In this document: positions 26,134 through 34,941 of the stretch, in pieces
Layout of the letters: every line of letters begins with the position of its first letter
How positions within the stretch are numbered: position 1 is the first letter of the stretch
Source: Roseibium polysiphoniae
Lineage (GTDB): Bacteria > Pseudomonadota > Alphaproteobacteria > Rhizobiales > Stappiaceae
Length of the DNA stretch: 64,000 nucleotides
Direction: 5' to 3'
Assembly (NCBI RefSeq): GCF_014842925.1
Contig: NZ_JACYXJ010000006.1
Span: forward strand, 124,001 to 188,000
Translations under genes and position numbers: made by a program
The notes under the pieces: generated by a model
What the model saw: only the letters and a program-made list of their open reading frames with translations
Told to the model about the DNA's origin: nothing
The model's database searches: none

Positions 26134-27366
26134 ATGAGGGATACAAATTTGACAATCGCGGAGTTGGGCCACCGCGGTGACGGCATTGCCCATAGTGAAG
26201 GCGGACAGGTCTATGTCCCCGGCGCGCTCCCTGGCGAGGAAGTGACCGCCGAAGTCTCCAATGGTCGCGCGGCGGATGTCACCTACATCAAAACAAGCCC
26301 CGACCGCATCGAGCCGATCTGCAAGCACTATGAGAGCTGCGGCGGGTGCTCCGTGCAGCATCTGGCGCAGGAACCTTACCTGGACTGGAAGCGCGGCCTG
26401 GTCGTCAAGGCACTGGCCGATCGAGGAATCGAAGCCGAGGTTGCGCCAGTGGTTCCAAGCGAACCTGGAAGCCGCAGGCGCGCGGTCCTGACGGCGGCCC
26501 GCGCCGGCCGCACGATCCTTCTCGGATATCATGAGAAGGCCAGCCACAAGATGGTCGACATCTCCGAGTGCCCGGTTCTGGTGCCCGAGATCGTTGCAGG
26601 CCTTCGCGGGCTGAAACGCCTTTGCGTTGAACTGATGCCGAAAAAGGGTGAGTTGCGCGTCAACGTTCTTTCGACCACGAACGGCCTCGACGTTGCCTTT
26701 GACCAGGCAGATAGCAAGTACGAAAGCAAATTTGCTGCGCTGTCCCAGCTGGCTGTCGAGCTCGGTCTCGCACGCCTCACGATCAATGGCGAGACGCTCC
26801 TCGAAGCGAGACCACCCGCACTCGACATGGGCGGCCTGACGGTTGTTCCGCCACCAGCCGGCTTCACACAGGCAACCCTTCAGGCCGAAGAGGCCCTATG
26901 CGACCTGGTGCTCGAAGGGCTAGGAAAATCCAAAAAAGTTACTGATCTCTTCGCGGGAGTGGGAACGTTTGCCCTTCGGATCGCCAAGAGCGCATCCGTC
27001 CATGCGGTCGAAGGGGATGCAGCGGCCAACAAGGCGCTCGACAAGGCTCTCCGCGTTCCACGCGGCTTTAAGAAAGTCACCTTCGAGCGCCGCGATATTT
27101 TTCGCCGGCCGCTGATGAAAGCAGAACTGGCGAGCTACGACGCCGTCGTCTTCGATCCACCGCGTGCCGGAGCCCAGGCGCAGGCCGAACAAATCGCCGT
27201 GTCCAAGGTCAAGACGGTGATTGCCGTTTCGTGCAATCCTGCGACCCTCGCCAGGGATCTGCGAATTCTGATTGACGGCGGATATACGCTCCAAAAGGTC
27301 ACACCTGTGGACCAGTTCCTGTTCTCGCCCCATATTGAATGTGTCGCGATCCTGAAACGGGAATGA
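26134..27366 (+). CDS. RlmD/TrmA-like class I SAM-dependent RNA m5U methyltransferase
   Basis: 410 residues. An N-terminal TRAM-like beta barrel (LTIAELGHRGDGIAHSEGGQVYVPGALPGEEVTAEV) precedes the [4Fe-4S] cysteines of CKHYESCGGCSVQHL; the C-terminal domain has the SAM motif DLFAGVGTFALRIAKS, FDPPRAGA and the nucleophile loop SCNPATLARDL. The family forms m5U in rRNA (1939 by RlmD). ATG 26134 is chosen; the frame extends 12 codons upstream with only a TTG. A GGGCAG/CTGCCC hairpin (26114-26131) abuts the start. Confidence 0.92.
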   Translation: MRDTNLTIAELGHRGDGIAHSEGGQVYVPGALPGEEVTAEVSNGRAADVTYIKTSPDRIEPICKHYESCGGCSVQHLAQEPYLDWKRGLVVKALADRGIEAEVAPVVPSEPGSRRRAVLTAARAGRTILLGYHEKASHKMVDISECPVLVPEIVAGLRGLKRLCVELMPKKGELRVNVLSTTNGLDVAFDQADSKYESKFAALSQLAVELGLARLTINGETLLEARPPALDMGGLTVVPPPAGFTQATLQAEEALCDLVLEGLGKSKKVTDLFAGVGTFALRIAKSASVHAVEGDAAANKALDKALRVPRGFKKVTFERRDIFRRPLMKAELASYDAVVFDPPRAGAQAQAEQIAVSKVKTVIAVSCNPATLARDLRILIDGGYTLQKVTPVDQFLFSPHIECVAILKRE

Positions 27367-27369
27367 ACT

Positions 27370-28509
27370 ATGGCCGAGGCGCGCAGTGCATCAACAGCTT
27401 CTGCATCCTTTGAAAAGGTGGCGATAGAGCCCCAGCAAAGGAAGCGGCGGAGACTGTCGCTTCGAAAGCTTGCCTCACGTGCCGACTATGTCTGGCGGCA
27501 GGGAAACCGGATGGCGCTCTATACCGTGCACTCCGAAGTCATGCGCCGGATGAACAAGCGTCTGCAGCAAGATCTTCCTCAGACACCTGCGCCGGTGCCG
27601 GATGGGCCCGTCCCAAGTCAAAGACGCATGCTGGCTGATATCGCCGCTCTCTTTGCCTCGGACCTGCAAGCCGTAGAGGCCGGCCTCTATCCGGCTCCCC
27701 GTGACGGCAGCATGAGCGTTCGAGAGCTTGTTGCGACAAGCCGCGCCTTCTTCAAGGACGTACCTGAAGTTGCACGGCGACGTGCAACTGGAGCTCATCA
27801 GGAAGTGTTTGAAGACACAGACAGGTTTGCCGAAACACTACCTCGATACTATCAGCAGAACTTTCACTTCCAGAGCGACGGCTGGTTGTCTGAGGACAGC
27901 GCAAGGCTTTATGATTTTCAGGTCGACGTGCTGTTTTCCGGCGCCACCGCGGCCATGCGGCGGCGTGCACTTGTTCCTTTTGCCCAGATCGTAAAACGCA
28001 AGGACCAGCGCCAGATTGCCTACGCGGATCTGGCCTGTGGAACGGGCGGCCTTTTGCGCCCGGCCCTGGACGCCTTTCCGAGACTGAGGGGCATCGGCGT
28101 TGACCTGTCCGAGCCCTATCTGAATGTCGCCGTGGAGCGGATACCGACGAAGCGCGCCAGCTTCATCAACGCCATGGCGGAAAAGCTCCCGTTTGCCGAC
28201 AACAGCATGGATGTTCTCTCCTGCGTTTTCCTGTTTCACGAATTGCCACCAAAGGTGAGGCGGCAGGTGGTTTCAGAAGTCGCACGGGTCCTGAAGCCGG
28301 GAGGTAGCTTCCTGTTTGTCGACAGCCTGCAGACCGGCGATGTGCCCGACTATGACGGCTTGCTGTCCCTGTTTCCACAGCTCTTCCACGAACCTTATTA
28401 CACTTCCTACCTCAAGGAAGACCTGGACCAGATGTTCCTGAACGTCGGCATGCGCCGCAGCTTTTTCGCGCCTGCCTTTGTGTCCCGGGTTGCCGCGTTC
28501 GTGAAGTAG
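27370..28509 (+). CDS. Class I SAM-dependent methyltransferase with long basic N-terminus
   Basis: 379 residues. A basic, probably helical first half (QQRKRRRLSLRKLASRADYVWR...) leads to a Methyltransf_11-type domain in the second half: YADLACGTGGLLRPALDAFP (motif I), GVDLSEPYLNVA, AEKLPFADNSMDVLSCVFLFHELP and ARVLKPGGSFLFVDSL. It starts 3 bases after the rlmD-like stop, so it is translated from the same message. Substrate unknown; lipid or small-molecule methylation is as likely as RNA. Confidence 0.82.
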   Translation: MAEARSASTASASFEKVAIEPQQRKRRRLSLRKLASRADYVWRQGNRMALYTVHSEVMRRMNKRLQQDLPQTPAPVPDGPVPSQRRMLADIAALFASDLQAVEAGLYPAPRDGSMSVRELVATSRAFFKDVPEVARRRATGAHQEVFEDTDRFAETLPRYYQQNFHFQSDGWLSEDSARLYDFQVDVLFSGATAAMRRRALVPFAQIVKRKDQRQIAYADLACGTGGLLRPALDAFPRLRGIGVDLSEPYLNVAVERIPTKRASFINAMAEKLPFADNSMDVLSCVFLFHELPPKVRRQVVSEVARVLKPGGSFLFVDSLQTGDVPDYDGLLSLFPQLFHEPYYTSYLKEDLDQMFLNVGMRRSFFAPAFVSRVAAFVK

Positions 28510-28622
28510 CCCCAACTCCGAGCAACCCGTGACCTGGGCGCAATGATGCCCGCCCGATGGAACAGAATCAGATCCCCGGCGTTTGCGATTGATAGCTCTC
28601 ATCAGTCGGGAACCCAGACTCC

Positions 28623-29606
28623 ATGTTCGATTACCACAGCAATTTCAAAATGCCCGCGCGGCAAACCACGCCCAAGGGCGACGTGCGACGCGTCGGCGTG
28701 GAGCTGGAATTTGCAGCGGTGTCGGCTCGTGACGGTGCTGCGCTTGTACATCAACTTTTCGGCGGTGAGATCGAGCGTCAGGACGCGCATCGCTTTGCGA
28801 TTAGCGAAACACGACTGGGCGATTTTGTCTGCGAGCTCGACAGCCAATATGTTCACGGCGGGCTTGGTGGCGGCGACAAGAACATGGATCGAGTTCTTGG
28901 TCAGGTCGAAAGCCGTGTGCAGGAATTTCTTGGCGACGTATCCTCTCTTGTCGTCCCCTGCGAGATCATCTGCCCGCCGATTGCGCTCAATGAACTGAGC
29001 GACCTGAGCCTGCTCACGCTCGCCTTGAGAGAAGCGGGAGCAAGCGGCACACGTGATAATCTGCTCTATGCCTTTGGCGCGCAGCTCAATCCCGAATTGC
29101 CGGAATTCTCCGGGGCCTATATCAGCCGGGTCCTCAAAGCCTACATGCTGCTTTCGCCCTGGCTGCGCGGCGTGATCGACGTGGACAAGACGCGCAAGCT
29201 CACGGCCTTTGCCGATCCTTTCCCCAAAGACTATGTCCGCAAGATCCTCGCCCCTGCCTATGCACCCGACCTCAACCAACTGATTGACGATTACCTCCAG
29301 TTCAACCCGACCCGAAACCGGGAGCTGGATCTCCTGCCGCTTCTGTCTCATCTGAACCCGGAAAAGGTGGCGGCGGCCGTCTCGGATCCATTGATCAAAT
29401 CGCGACCAACGTTCCACTACCGGCTGCCGGATGCGCGGCTGGACGAGGAGGCATGGTCGATTGCGCTGGAGTGGAACCGCTGGTGCCTGGTTGAGGACCT
29501 CGCGGACAAGCCTGACCTTCTGGATGCGATGGCAACGGAATATCTGACATCGGCCAATCAATCCAATTGGGCCCTGCGCGCCAGTGAATGGCTGCTGCTT
29601 TCATGA
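28623..29606 (+). CDS. Amidoligase-family enzyme (glutamine-synthetase-like fold)
   Basis: 327 residues matching the putative amidoligase family (Amidoligase_2 type). The hallmark strand RRVGVELEF (residues 22-30) carries the two metal-binding glutamates; FVCELDSQYV, LVVPCEIICPPI and the YAFGAQLNPELPEF segment correspond to later strands of the GS-like fold, and GSRPTFHYRLPD-like RPTFHYRLPD closes the domain. Such enzymes are predicted to use ATP to join a carboxylate to an amine. The stop codon overlaps the ATG of a class-I glutamine amidotransferase gene (ATGA), so the two are made together. The amine and acid substrates are unknown. Confidence 0.8.
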   Translation: MFDYHSNFKMPARQTTPKGDVRRVGVELEFAAVSARDGAALVHQLFGGEIERQDAHRFAISETRLGDFVCELDSQYVHGGLGGGDKNMDRVLGQVESRVQEFLGDVSSLVVPCEIICPPIALNELSDLSLLTLALREAGASGTRDNLLYAFGAQLNPELPEFSGAYISRVLKAYMLLSPWLRGVIDVDKTRKLTAFADPFPKDYVRKILAPAYAPDLNQLIDDYLQFNPTRNRELDLLPLLSHLNPEKVAAAVSDPLIKSRPTFHYRLPDARLDEEAWSIALEWNRWCLVEDLADKPDLLDAMATEYLTSANQSNWALRASEWLLLS

Positions 29607-30307
29607 GGGAAACAGGAACGAAACGTCCTCGCATCGGCGTTACAACGTCGCGGGGCGGCGGACGTTACATGTGGTGGTTCTATTGGCTCGCCCTGAGGCT
29701 CTACGGCGCGGTACCCGTGCGGCTGCTTGCACCTCAGGACCCTTCCGAGCTTTGCGGGTTCGACGGCTTCATCATCGGCGGAGGCGATGACATAAGCCCC
29801 GACCTTTACCGGGGCGATACGCTCATTGACGCACGTCTCGATCCGGAGCGTGACGAGATGGAGCTCGCCGTGCTGGACCATGCCACACCGCGTGACATCC
29901 CGGTGCTCGGGGTCTGCCGCGGCGCGCAGATGATCAACGTTCACAAGGGCGGCAATCTCCACCAGAATGTCCGTGAGGCCTTCGCTGACCTACCCCCCAT
30001 GTGGACGCCCCTGCCGCGCAAGACCGTGACGTTCGAAGAACCAAGCCGGCTGGGACGCATCCACGCCTGCGACTGTGTCCGCGTCAACAGCCTCCACAAC
30101 CAGGCCATCGACACAACGGGCGAGAACATCCGGATCGTCGGGCGGGACGAGTTTGGTGTTCCCCAGGCCTTCGAGGACACATCTGCGCGCTTTTTGATGG
30201 GCGTTCAGTGGCATCCAGAGTTTCTGCTCTACCGGCCTGCCCACCGCCGGCTGTTCAGAGCCTTCCTGGCGGCAGTGCGTGATCCTGGGTGTTTTCCAGG
30301 CACCTGA
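29603..30307 (+). CDS. Class-I glutamine amidotransferase-like peptidase (PuuD/C26 type)
   Basis: About 234 residues. The Cys-His-Glu triad is visible: GVCRGAQMINV with the nucleophile Cys, and VQWHPEF. IIGGGDDISPDLY is typical of the gamma-glutamyl-gamma-aminobutyrate hydrolase group, which splits gamma-glutamyl amides. I prefer the ATG at 29603 because it overlaps the amidoligase stop; an ATG five codons earlier (29588) is also in frame. It probably hydrolyses the amide bond made by its partner or supplies ammonia to it. A small T-rich hairpin lies downstream. Confidence 0.88.
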   Translation: MRETGTKRPRIGVTTSRGGGRYMWWFYWLALRLYGAVPVRLLAPQDPSELCGFDGFIIGGGDDISPDLYRGDTLIDARLDPERDEMELAVLDHATPRDIPVLGVCRGAQMINVHKGGNLHQNVREAFADLPPMWTPLPRKTVTFEEPSRLGRIHACDCVRVNSLHNQAIDTTGENIRIVGRDEFGVPQAFEDTSARFLMGVQWHPEFLLYRPAHRRLFRAFLAAVRDPGCFPGT

Positions 30308-30310
30308 GCC

Positions 30311-30333
30311 TTTCAGTGATACTGAAATTTTTT
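30311..30333 (+). terminator. Weak intrinsic terminator after the amidotransferase gene
   Basis: TTTCAGT / ACTGAAA (30311-30317 with 30321-30327, loop GAT) followed by six Ts. AT-rich stem, so termination is probably partial. Confidence 0.55.
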
Positions 30334-30370
30334 GCATGTATGCCTTGCCAGGCTTGGTGCACGGGCTTAA

Positions 30371-31699
30371 ATGGGTCTCATGAGACTGGATCATTGGCTC
30401 TTGGAGATGGGGGAAAGCCGGAGCGCCTTTGCGCGACGCGCGAACCTGTCCGCCGCCTCCGTTACTGCCTTGTGCAACGACCCCGATGTCTGGGTGTCGC
30501 GGGACATGGCCCGCAAAATCGCGGAGGCCACGAACGGCGCCGTTACCCCCAATGACTTTCTCGGCCTATCCACTACGAAGGAGCATCCTGTGTCCCAGGC
30601 CCGTGTCGCAGAAGCTATCCGTGCATTCGAACGTGGCGAAGTTGTCGTCGTGACAGATGATGATGATCGCGAGAACGAAGGCGACCTGATCGTTGCCGCC
30701 TCCAAAATCACTCCGGAACAGATGGCCTTCATCGTCCGGCACACCTCCGGGATCGTTTGCGCCCCGATGACGGTGGCAGCCGCCCAGCGGCTCCGTCTCG
30801 ATCCGATGGTGTCGCAGAACGATGCGCCGCTGGCGACCGCCTTCACGATTTCGGTCGACTACCGCCAGGGTCTGACGACCGGCATATCGGCCGAGGAGCG
30901 TTGCTCCACAGTCCGGGCCCTCGCAAATCCCAATGTCGGTGCCGAGGACTTTGTCCGCCCCGGTCATGTCTTCCCGCTGGTTGCCAAGGAGGGCGGCGTG
31001 CTGATGCGCTCCGGTCACACGGAAGCGGCAGTAGACCTATGCCGACTTGCAGGCCTCGAGGAAGTTGGCGTCATCAGCGAGCTCGTCAACGACGATGGCA
31101 CGGTGAAGCGCGGCGACCAGGTTGCTGCCTTTGCCGCGGAGCATGAACTCAAGATGGTGTCGGTTTCAGACCTCATCGCCTGGCGTCAGCGCACCGAACG
31201 ACTGGTTGAGCGGATCAACGAGCAGCCGATCGACACGATCGCAGGCCCTGCCTATGCCATGACCTATGAGACCCCCTATGACCCGATGCACCATGTGGCA
31301 GTTGTCTATGGTGATATTCTTGACGGGCGCAATGTCCCGGTGCGTCTGCAGTTGGAATCCGTACTGGACGATGTCTTCGGCCAGACCCAACCGCTCGACA
31401 CCACCATGCAGCTTTTTGCCGAACGTGGACGCGGCATCGTAGTCTATCTGCGCGAAGGGTCGGTCGGCGTTGCCCGCCAGTCCAAGCGGCCCCGCACCGA
31501 TCTGGAAGCTGCCGAATTGGAGGAACATGGCTCGGCCCAGGCGCGCGAAGAACAATGGCGTGAAGTTGGACTGGGCGCGCAGATCCTCAAAGATCTCGGC
31601 GTCACGTCCATCCGCCTGCTGGCTTCCCGCGAGCGCCATTACGTCGGCCTTGAAGGCTTCGACATCAAGATCGAGGCCACGGAAATTCTGGATCAATAA
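30371..31699 (+). CDS. ribB: 3,4-dihydroxy-2-butanone-4-phosphate synthase with N-terminal HTH and degenerate GTP cyclohydrolase II domain
   Basis: 442 residues in three parts. Residues 4-65 form a Cro/XRE-like helix-turn-helix (SRSAFARRANLSAASVTALCNDP). Residues ~75-280 are RibB, converting ribulose 5-phosphate to the four-carbon riboflavin precursor, with DDDDRENEGDLIVAA, HTSGIVCAPM and MRSGHTEAAVDL intact. From ~300 the chain resembles GTP cyclohydrolase II, but the zinc cysteines of the usual SECLTGD...LRCDC region are replaced (LESVLDDVFGQTQPLDTT), so RibA activity is unlikely. ATG 30371 or 30380 are both possible. Whether the HTH binds DNA is unknown. Confidence 0.88.
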   Translation: MGLMRLDHWLLEMGESRSAFARRANLSAASVTALCNDPDVWVSRDMARKIAEATNGAVTPNDFLGLSTTKEHPVSQARVAEAIRAFERGEVVVVTDDDDRENEGDLIVAASKITPEQMAFIVRHTSGIVCAPMTVAAAQRLRLDPMVSQNDAPLATAFTISVDYRQGLTTGISAEERCSTVRALANPNVGAEDFVRPGHVFPLVAKEGGVLMRSGHTEAAVDLCRLAGLEEVGVISELVNDDGTVKRGDQVAAFAAEHELKMVSVSDLIAWRQRTERLVERINEQPIDTIAGPAYAMTYETPYDPMHHVAVVYGDILDGRNVPVRLQLESVLDDVFGQTQPLDTTMQLFAERGRGIVVYLREGSVGVARQSKRPRTDLEAAELEEHGSAQAREEQWREVGLGAQILKDLGVTSIRLLASRERHYVGLEGFDIKIEATEILDQ

Positions 31700-31723
31700 C
31701 CCCTCTAGAAACCAGCTGTGAAC

Positions 31724-31755
31724 AGCCTTCCGTCCCTGTGGCGGAGGGCTTTTTG
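31724..31755 (+). terminator. Intrinsic terminator after ribB
   Basis: AGCCTTCCG (31724-31732) pairs with CGGAGGGCT (31742-31750) with one G-T pair, followed by TTTT. Confidence 0.8.
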
Positions 31756-31847
31756 CCTTATTGCGCCTGATCACTTCAGCCTCTATCCTGAACGGGTTGT
31801 TCTTGGCTCGCTCCCGGCCCTTCCATACCGATTTTCAGGATGATCAG

Positions 31848-33053
31848 ATGACCAGCGGATTGTTTCGATCTGCGGCGGTGCTTGGGCTGCTTGCTGCCGT
31901 TGGACCACTCGCCATTGACATTTATCTCCCTGCTCTGCCCGCAATTGAAGCGGACCTCGACGCAGGGATTGCATCAACGCAGATGACGCTGACGGCCTTC
32001 TTCCTGACCTTCGGCCTGTCGCAGATGGTGTATGGCCCTCTTTCGGATCAAATCGGCCGCAAGCTGCCGCTTTATGGCGGCCTTGTCTTGTTCATCCTGG
32101 GGTCCATCAGCTGTGCCCTGTCGCCTACGATCGAATGGCTGATCGCATCGCGCCTGCTGCAGGGTGTCGGTGCTGCCGTGGTCATGGTCATACCGCGCGC
32201 CATCATCAGGGACATGTACACCGGCTATCAGGCAACCCGTCTGATGGCATTGGTGATGCTCGTGATAAGCGTGTCGCCGATGCTGGCGCCTCTCGCAGGT
32301 ACCGGGATCATCGCAATCGGCGGCTGGCAGGCCATCTTCTATTTCCTCGCGGGAGCCGCTGTTCTCTCGCTCATCGTCACAGACCGGGCCCTGCCCGAGA
32401 CCCTCGCGCCGGAAGACCGCGTGCCGGTCAACACGCGGTCTCTTTTTGCGGGCCTCAAGGTGCTGCTGGCGGATCCCCTGTTCATGGGGCTGACCTTGAT
32501 CGGTGGCTGCGGCATGGCTAGCTTTTTTGTCTTCATCGCCAGCGCGCCGTTCGTCTACACCGGCCACTTCGGATTGTCGGGCGTCGAGTTCAGTCTTGCG
32601 TTTGCCGTCAACGCGATCGGCTTCTTCGCGTCCTCGCAGATCGCGGCCCAACTCGGTCAACGCTTTGGCATGACGCGGGTCATCGTCTATGCGGTCACTG
32701 GCTTCGTCCTGATTGAACTCGCCCTGCTTGCCCTGACGCTTTCCGGCTATGGGGTGCTGCCGGTGGTTATGTTCTTCCTGTTTTGCGGCAATGCGTGTCT
32801 TGGCCTCGTCATTCCCTCGACCATGGTGCTCGCTCTTGATCACCACGGCAAAATTGCCGGCCTGGCCTCCTCCCTTGGCGGCACCCTTCAGATGATCGCG
32901 GGCGGTCTGATGATTGCGGCGGCAAGCCCATTCTTCGATGGCACCGTGACACCGCTGGTCGCAGCCATCACCTTCTGCGCCGTCGCAGCCTTCACACTGA
33001 TGAAGCTCCTGGGCATCGGGAAAGAGACACCAACCAAAGCGGCCGGCGCCTAG
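31848..33053 (+). CDS. Bcr/CflA family multidrug efflux MFS transporter
   Basis: 401 residues, twelve hydrophobic segments. The first helix pattern AAVGPLAIDIYLPALPAIEADL, the loop GPLSDQIGRKLPL and LQGVGAAVVMVIPRAIIRDMY are those of the Bcr/CflA drug-resistance transporters, proton-driven exporters with varied substrates. The ATG at 31848 follows AGGA by 7 bases; 29 further upstream in-frame codons are not needed. Alone between terminator and a hypothetical gene. Confidence 0.9.
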   Translation: MTSGLFRSAAVLGLLAAVGPLAIDIYLPALPAIEADLDAGIASTQMTLTAFFLTFGLSQMVYGPLSDQIGRKLPLYGGLVLFILGSISCALSPTIEWLIASRLLQGVGAAVVMVIPRAIIRDMYTGYQATRLMALVMLVISVSPMLAPLAGTGIIAIGGWQAIFYFLAGAAVLSLIVTDRALPETLAPEDRVPVNTRSLFAGLKVLLADPLFMGLTLIGGCGMASFFVFIASAPFVYTGHFGLSGVEFSLAFAVNAIGFFASSQIAAQLGQRFGMTRVIVYAVTGFVLIELALLALTLSGYGVLPVVMFFLFCGNACLGLVIPSTMVLALDHHGKIAGLASSLGGTLQMIAGGLMIAAASPFFDGTVTPLVAAITFCAVAAFTLMKLLGIGKETPTKAAGA

Positions 33054-33153
33054 CGTGTGACCGCCATTGTTGCGGGCGGAGGCTTTGACAAGGCTTCAGC
33101 GGCCTGAAACAAGGAGGCTCCAGCGTCCTCACAACAGGATATCAATTCGCCTC

Positions 33154-33702
33154 ATGCCAACAGACGTCAAAGACACGAATTCGGAAACCCCGAACGGGCC
33201 CAAGCCATTTGCAATTGGCTATATTCGGTCGACAGGAGAGGCGCTTGTCATTGGCGGTCTGTTCTTCGGCTTTGGCTTTGTCGTTCTTGGCCTTTTCGGC
33301 GGCGTGAAACCTTTGGCGGGCCTCGCCATCGTGCCACTGCTGGTGTCCTTTTGGCACTATCCGATGATCGACCGTAGCCAGCCTCAGCTCGGGGCAAATG
33401 AGCAGGGTCTGTTCGTTGAGCGTATCGGATTTATCGATTGGGCCTCCATCGACCAGATGACCCTCCATCAATCGTCCGTGCGCAGCATCGAACTCGTTGG
33501 CTTGGAAATTTCGCTGACCAGCGCTTTGCCAGACGCCGTAAATGAAAAGCACATGTTTCCGCTCTGGAAGTCGGTCATGACGCGGAACTGGAAATTATCC
33601 CGGCAAGCCGACGGGACTGATCACCTGACGATCAAATTGAACACGCTGGCGGGCGAACCGGAGGAAATCCTGCGACGGCTGCAAGCCTATCGGCCCGCCT
33701 GA
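33154..33702 (+). CDS. Hypothetical membrane-anchored protein
   Basis: 182 residues from ATG 33154. Two close hydrophobic segments (about 28-47 and 50-68, ALVIGGLFFGFGFVVLGLFGG and PLAGLAIVPLLVSFWHY) precede a soluble C-terminal half with alternating beta-like pattern (GLFVERIGFIDWASIDQMTLHQ...) that resembles the membrane-PH (YdbS/YcxB-like) layout, but I cannot assign the family. Neighbours give no functional hint. Confidence 0.65.
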   Translation: MPTDVKDTNSETPNGPKPFAIGYIRSTGEALVIGGLFFGFGFVVLGLFGGVKPLAGLAIVPLLVSFWHYPMIDRSQPQLGANEQGLFVERIGFIDWASIDQMTLHQSSVRSIELVGLEISLTSALPDAVNEKHMFPLWKSVMTRNWKLSRQADGTDHLTIKLNTLAGEPEEILRRLQAYRPA

Positions 33703-33908
33703 CTGCCAACCCAGCACGCATGCCGTGACTTCCAACAAGGCTTTTCAGCGGATCGAAGTCTAAGGCGTCTGACAAGGCCTAAAATGGTTGTAAAGGCAGT
33801 TGTGGAACGGCGCCGGAGCGTGCACTCTGCGCCGCAAAGACATGTGCCAGGGCCCGGCTTTCATTCATTGGTCAGGTCAGAGCATCTCAAATCAAACTGG
33901 AGGAAACC

Positions 33909-34868
33909 ATGCTAAAATCAGCTCTTCGTCTGGGCCTTGCCGCTGTCGCCGGCTTCGCCCTTGCGCTGCCTGCTTCAGCAGAAACGCGCATCACCTACAA
34001 GTCGGCCAAATCGAGCTCATCCTACTATCAGATGGGCGTCCAGATTGCCGAAGCCATGAAGGCAGGCTCTGGCGGTGACATCATCGTCACGGTCGAGGAA
34101 AGCCAGGGCTCGGTCCAGAACGTCATGGAAACCCGCGCACGCGGCGGCGACTATGTGTTCACGACGCCGCCGGCTCTCGTGGGTCTGGCCCAGGGCGGCA
34201 AAGCCATGTTCGAAGGCAAGTCGAGCCCGAAGTTCGACGAAATCCGCGCCCTGTTCCCGATCCCGTCGCTGACCATGCATTTCGTCATGTCGAAAGAAAG
34301 CGGCGCGACGGACTTTGCTGGCATGGAAGGCAAGACCATCCTGCTCGGCAAGGGATCTTTCGGCGCACGCGAGGGTGAGAAGTACCTCAAGCTCTTCGGC
34401 CTCGAAGGCAAGGTGGAACTCGCAGAAGTCGAGCTGTCCAACGCTGTTCCTGCCTTGAAGAACGGTCAGATCGATGGGTTCGTCACCGCCGGCTCATGGC
34501 CTGCGCCGAACGTCATCGAGGCGGCCGCCTCCACCGACGTGACGGTCCTCACCCTGACAGACGAGCAGATTGCCCAGTCCAAACGCGCCAAGCTGGTCAT
34601 TCCGGCTGGTACCTATTCAGGCCAGGACGCGGATATCACAACCACGTCGCTTCCCGTCGTCGCCTATACGACGACAGCCATGGATGATGACACGGCCTAT
34701 GCGATGACCAAAACCTTCTGGGAAACCAAGGCCAAGATGGGCGAGACTGCCCGCTGGTGGAATGGCGTAGACGAAGGCCTGATGGGCACCATCACGGGCA
34801 AGATCCATCCAGGTGCCCAGCGCTACTATGAAGAGGTCGGTTTTGCGTTGACCGACGCGCAAAAGTAA
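33909..34868 (+). CDS. TAXI-type TRAP transporter solute-binding protein
   Basis: 319-residue periplasmic binding protein of a TRAP-T system. Signal peptide ends at LPASA; the mature part begins ETRITYKSAKSSSSYYQMGVQIAEAM, the family GG/S-x-YY pattern, with QNVMETRARGGDYVFTTPPAL, FPIPSLTMHFVMSK and GKTILLGKGSFGAREGEKYLK. Excellent GGAGGAAACC start site. The fused membrane component follows after a hairpin. TAXI systems import organic acids such as glutamate or other anions with Na+; the ligand here is unknown. Confidence 0.92.
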   Translation: MLKSALRLGLAAVAGFALALPASAETRITYKSAKSSSSYYQMGVQIAEAMKAGSGGDIIVTVEESQGSVQNVMETRARGGDYVFTTPPALVGLAQGGKAMFEGKSSPKFDEIRALFPIPSLTMHFVMSKESGATDFAGMEGKTILLGKGSFGAREGEKYLKLFGLEGKVELAEVELSNAVPALKNGQIDGFVTAGSWPAPNVIEAAASTDVTVLTLTDEQIAQSKRAKLVIPAGTYSGQDADITTTSLPVVAYTTTAMDDDTAYAMTKTFWETKAKMGETARWWNGVDEGLMGTITGKIHPGAQRYYEEVGFALTDAQK

Positions 34869-34893
34869 ACCACTTACCCTCTCGATGATTTTG

Positions 34894-34926
34894 CCCCGGG
34901 CATGCCATGTGCCCGGGGTCTTGTTT
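34894..34926 (+). terminator. Intercistronic terminator between TAXI binding protein and permease
   Basis: CCCCGGGCA (34894-34902) pairs with TGCCCGGGG (34910-34918), then TCTTGTTTTT. The permease ATG lies only about 16 bases beyond, so read-through must supply the permease message; this would keep the binding protein in excess. Confidence 0.8.
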
Positions 34927-34941
34927 TTGCCAGGGCCAGCC

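Noticed and set aside
31974..32846. 290-codon open frame antisense to the Bcr/CflA exporter gene
   Set aside because: His/Asp/Arg-rich reverse reading of a membrane-protein gene; no start site or family.
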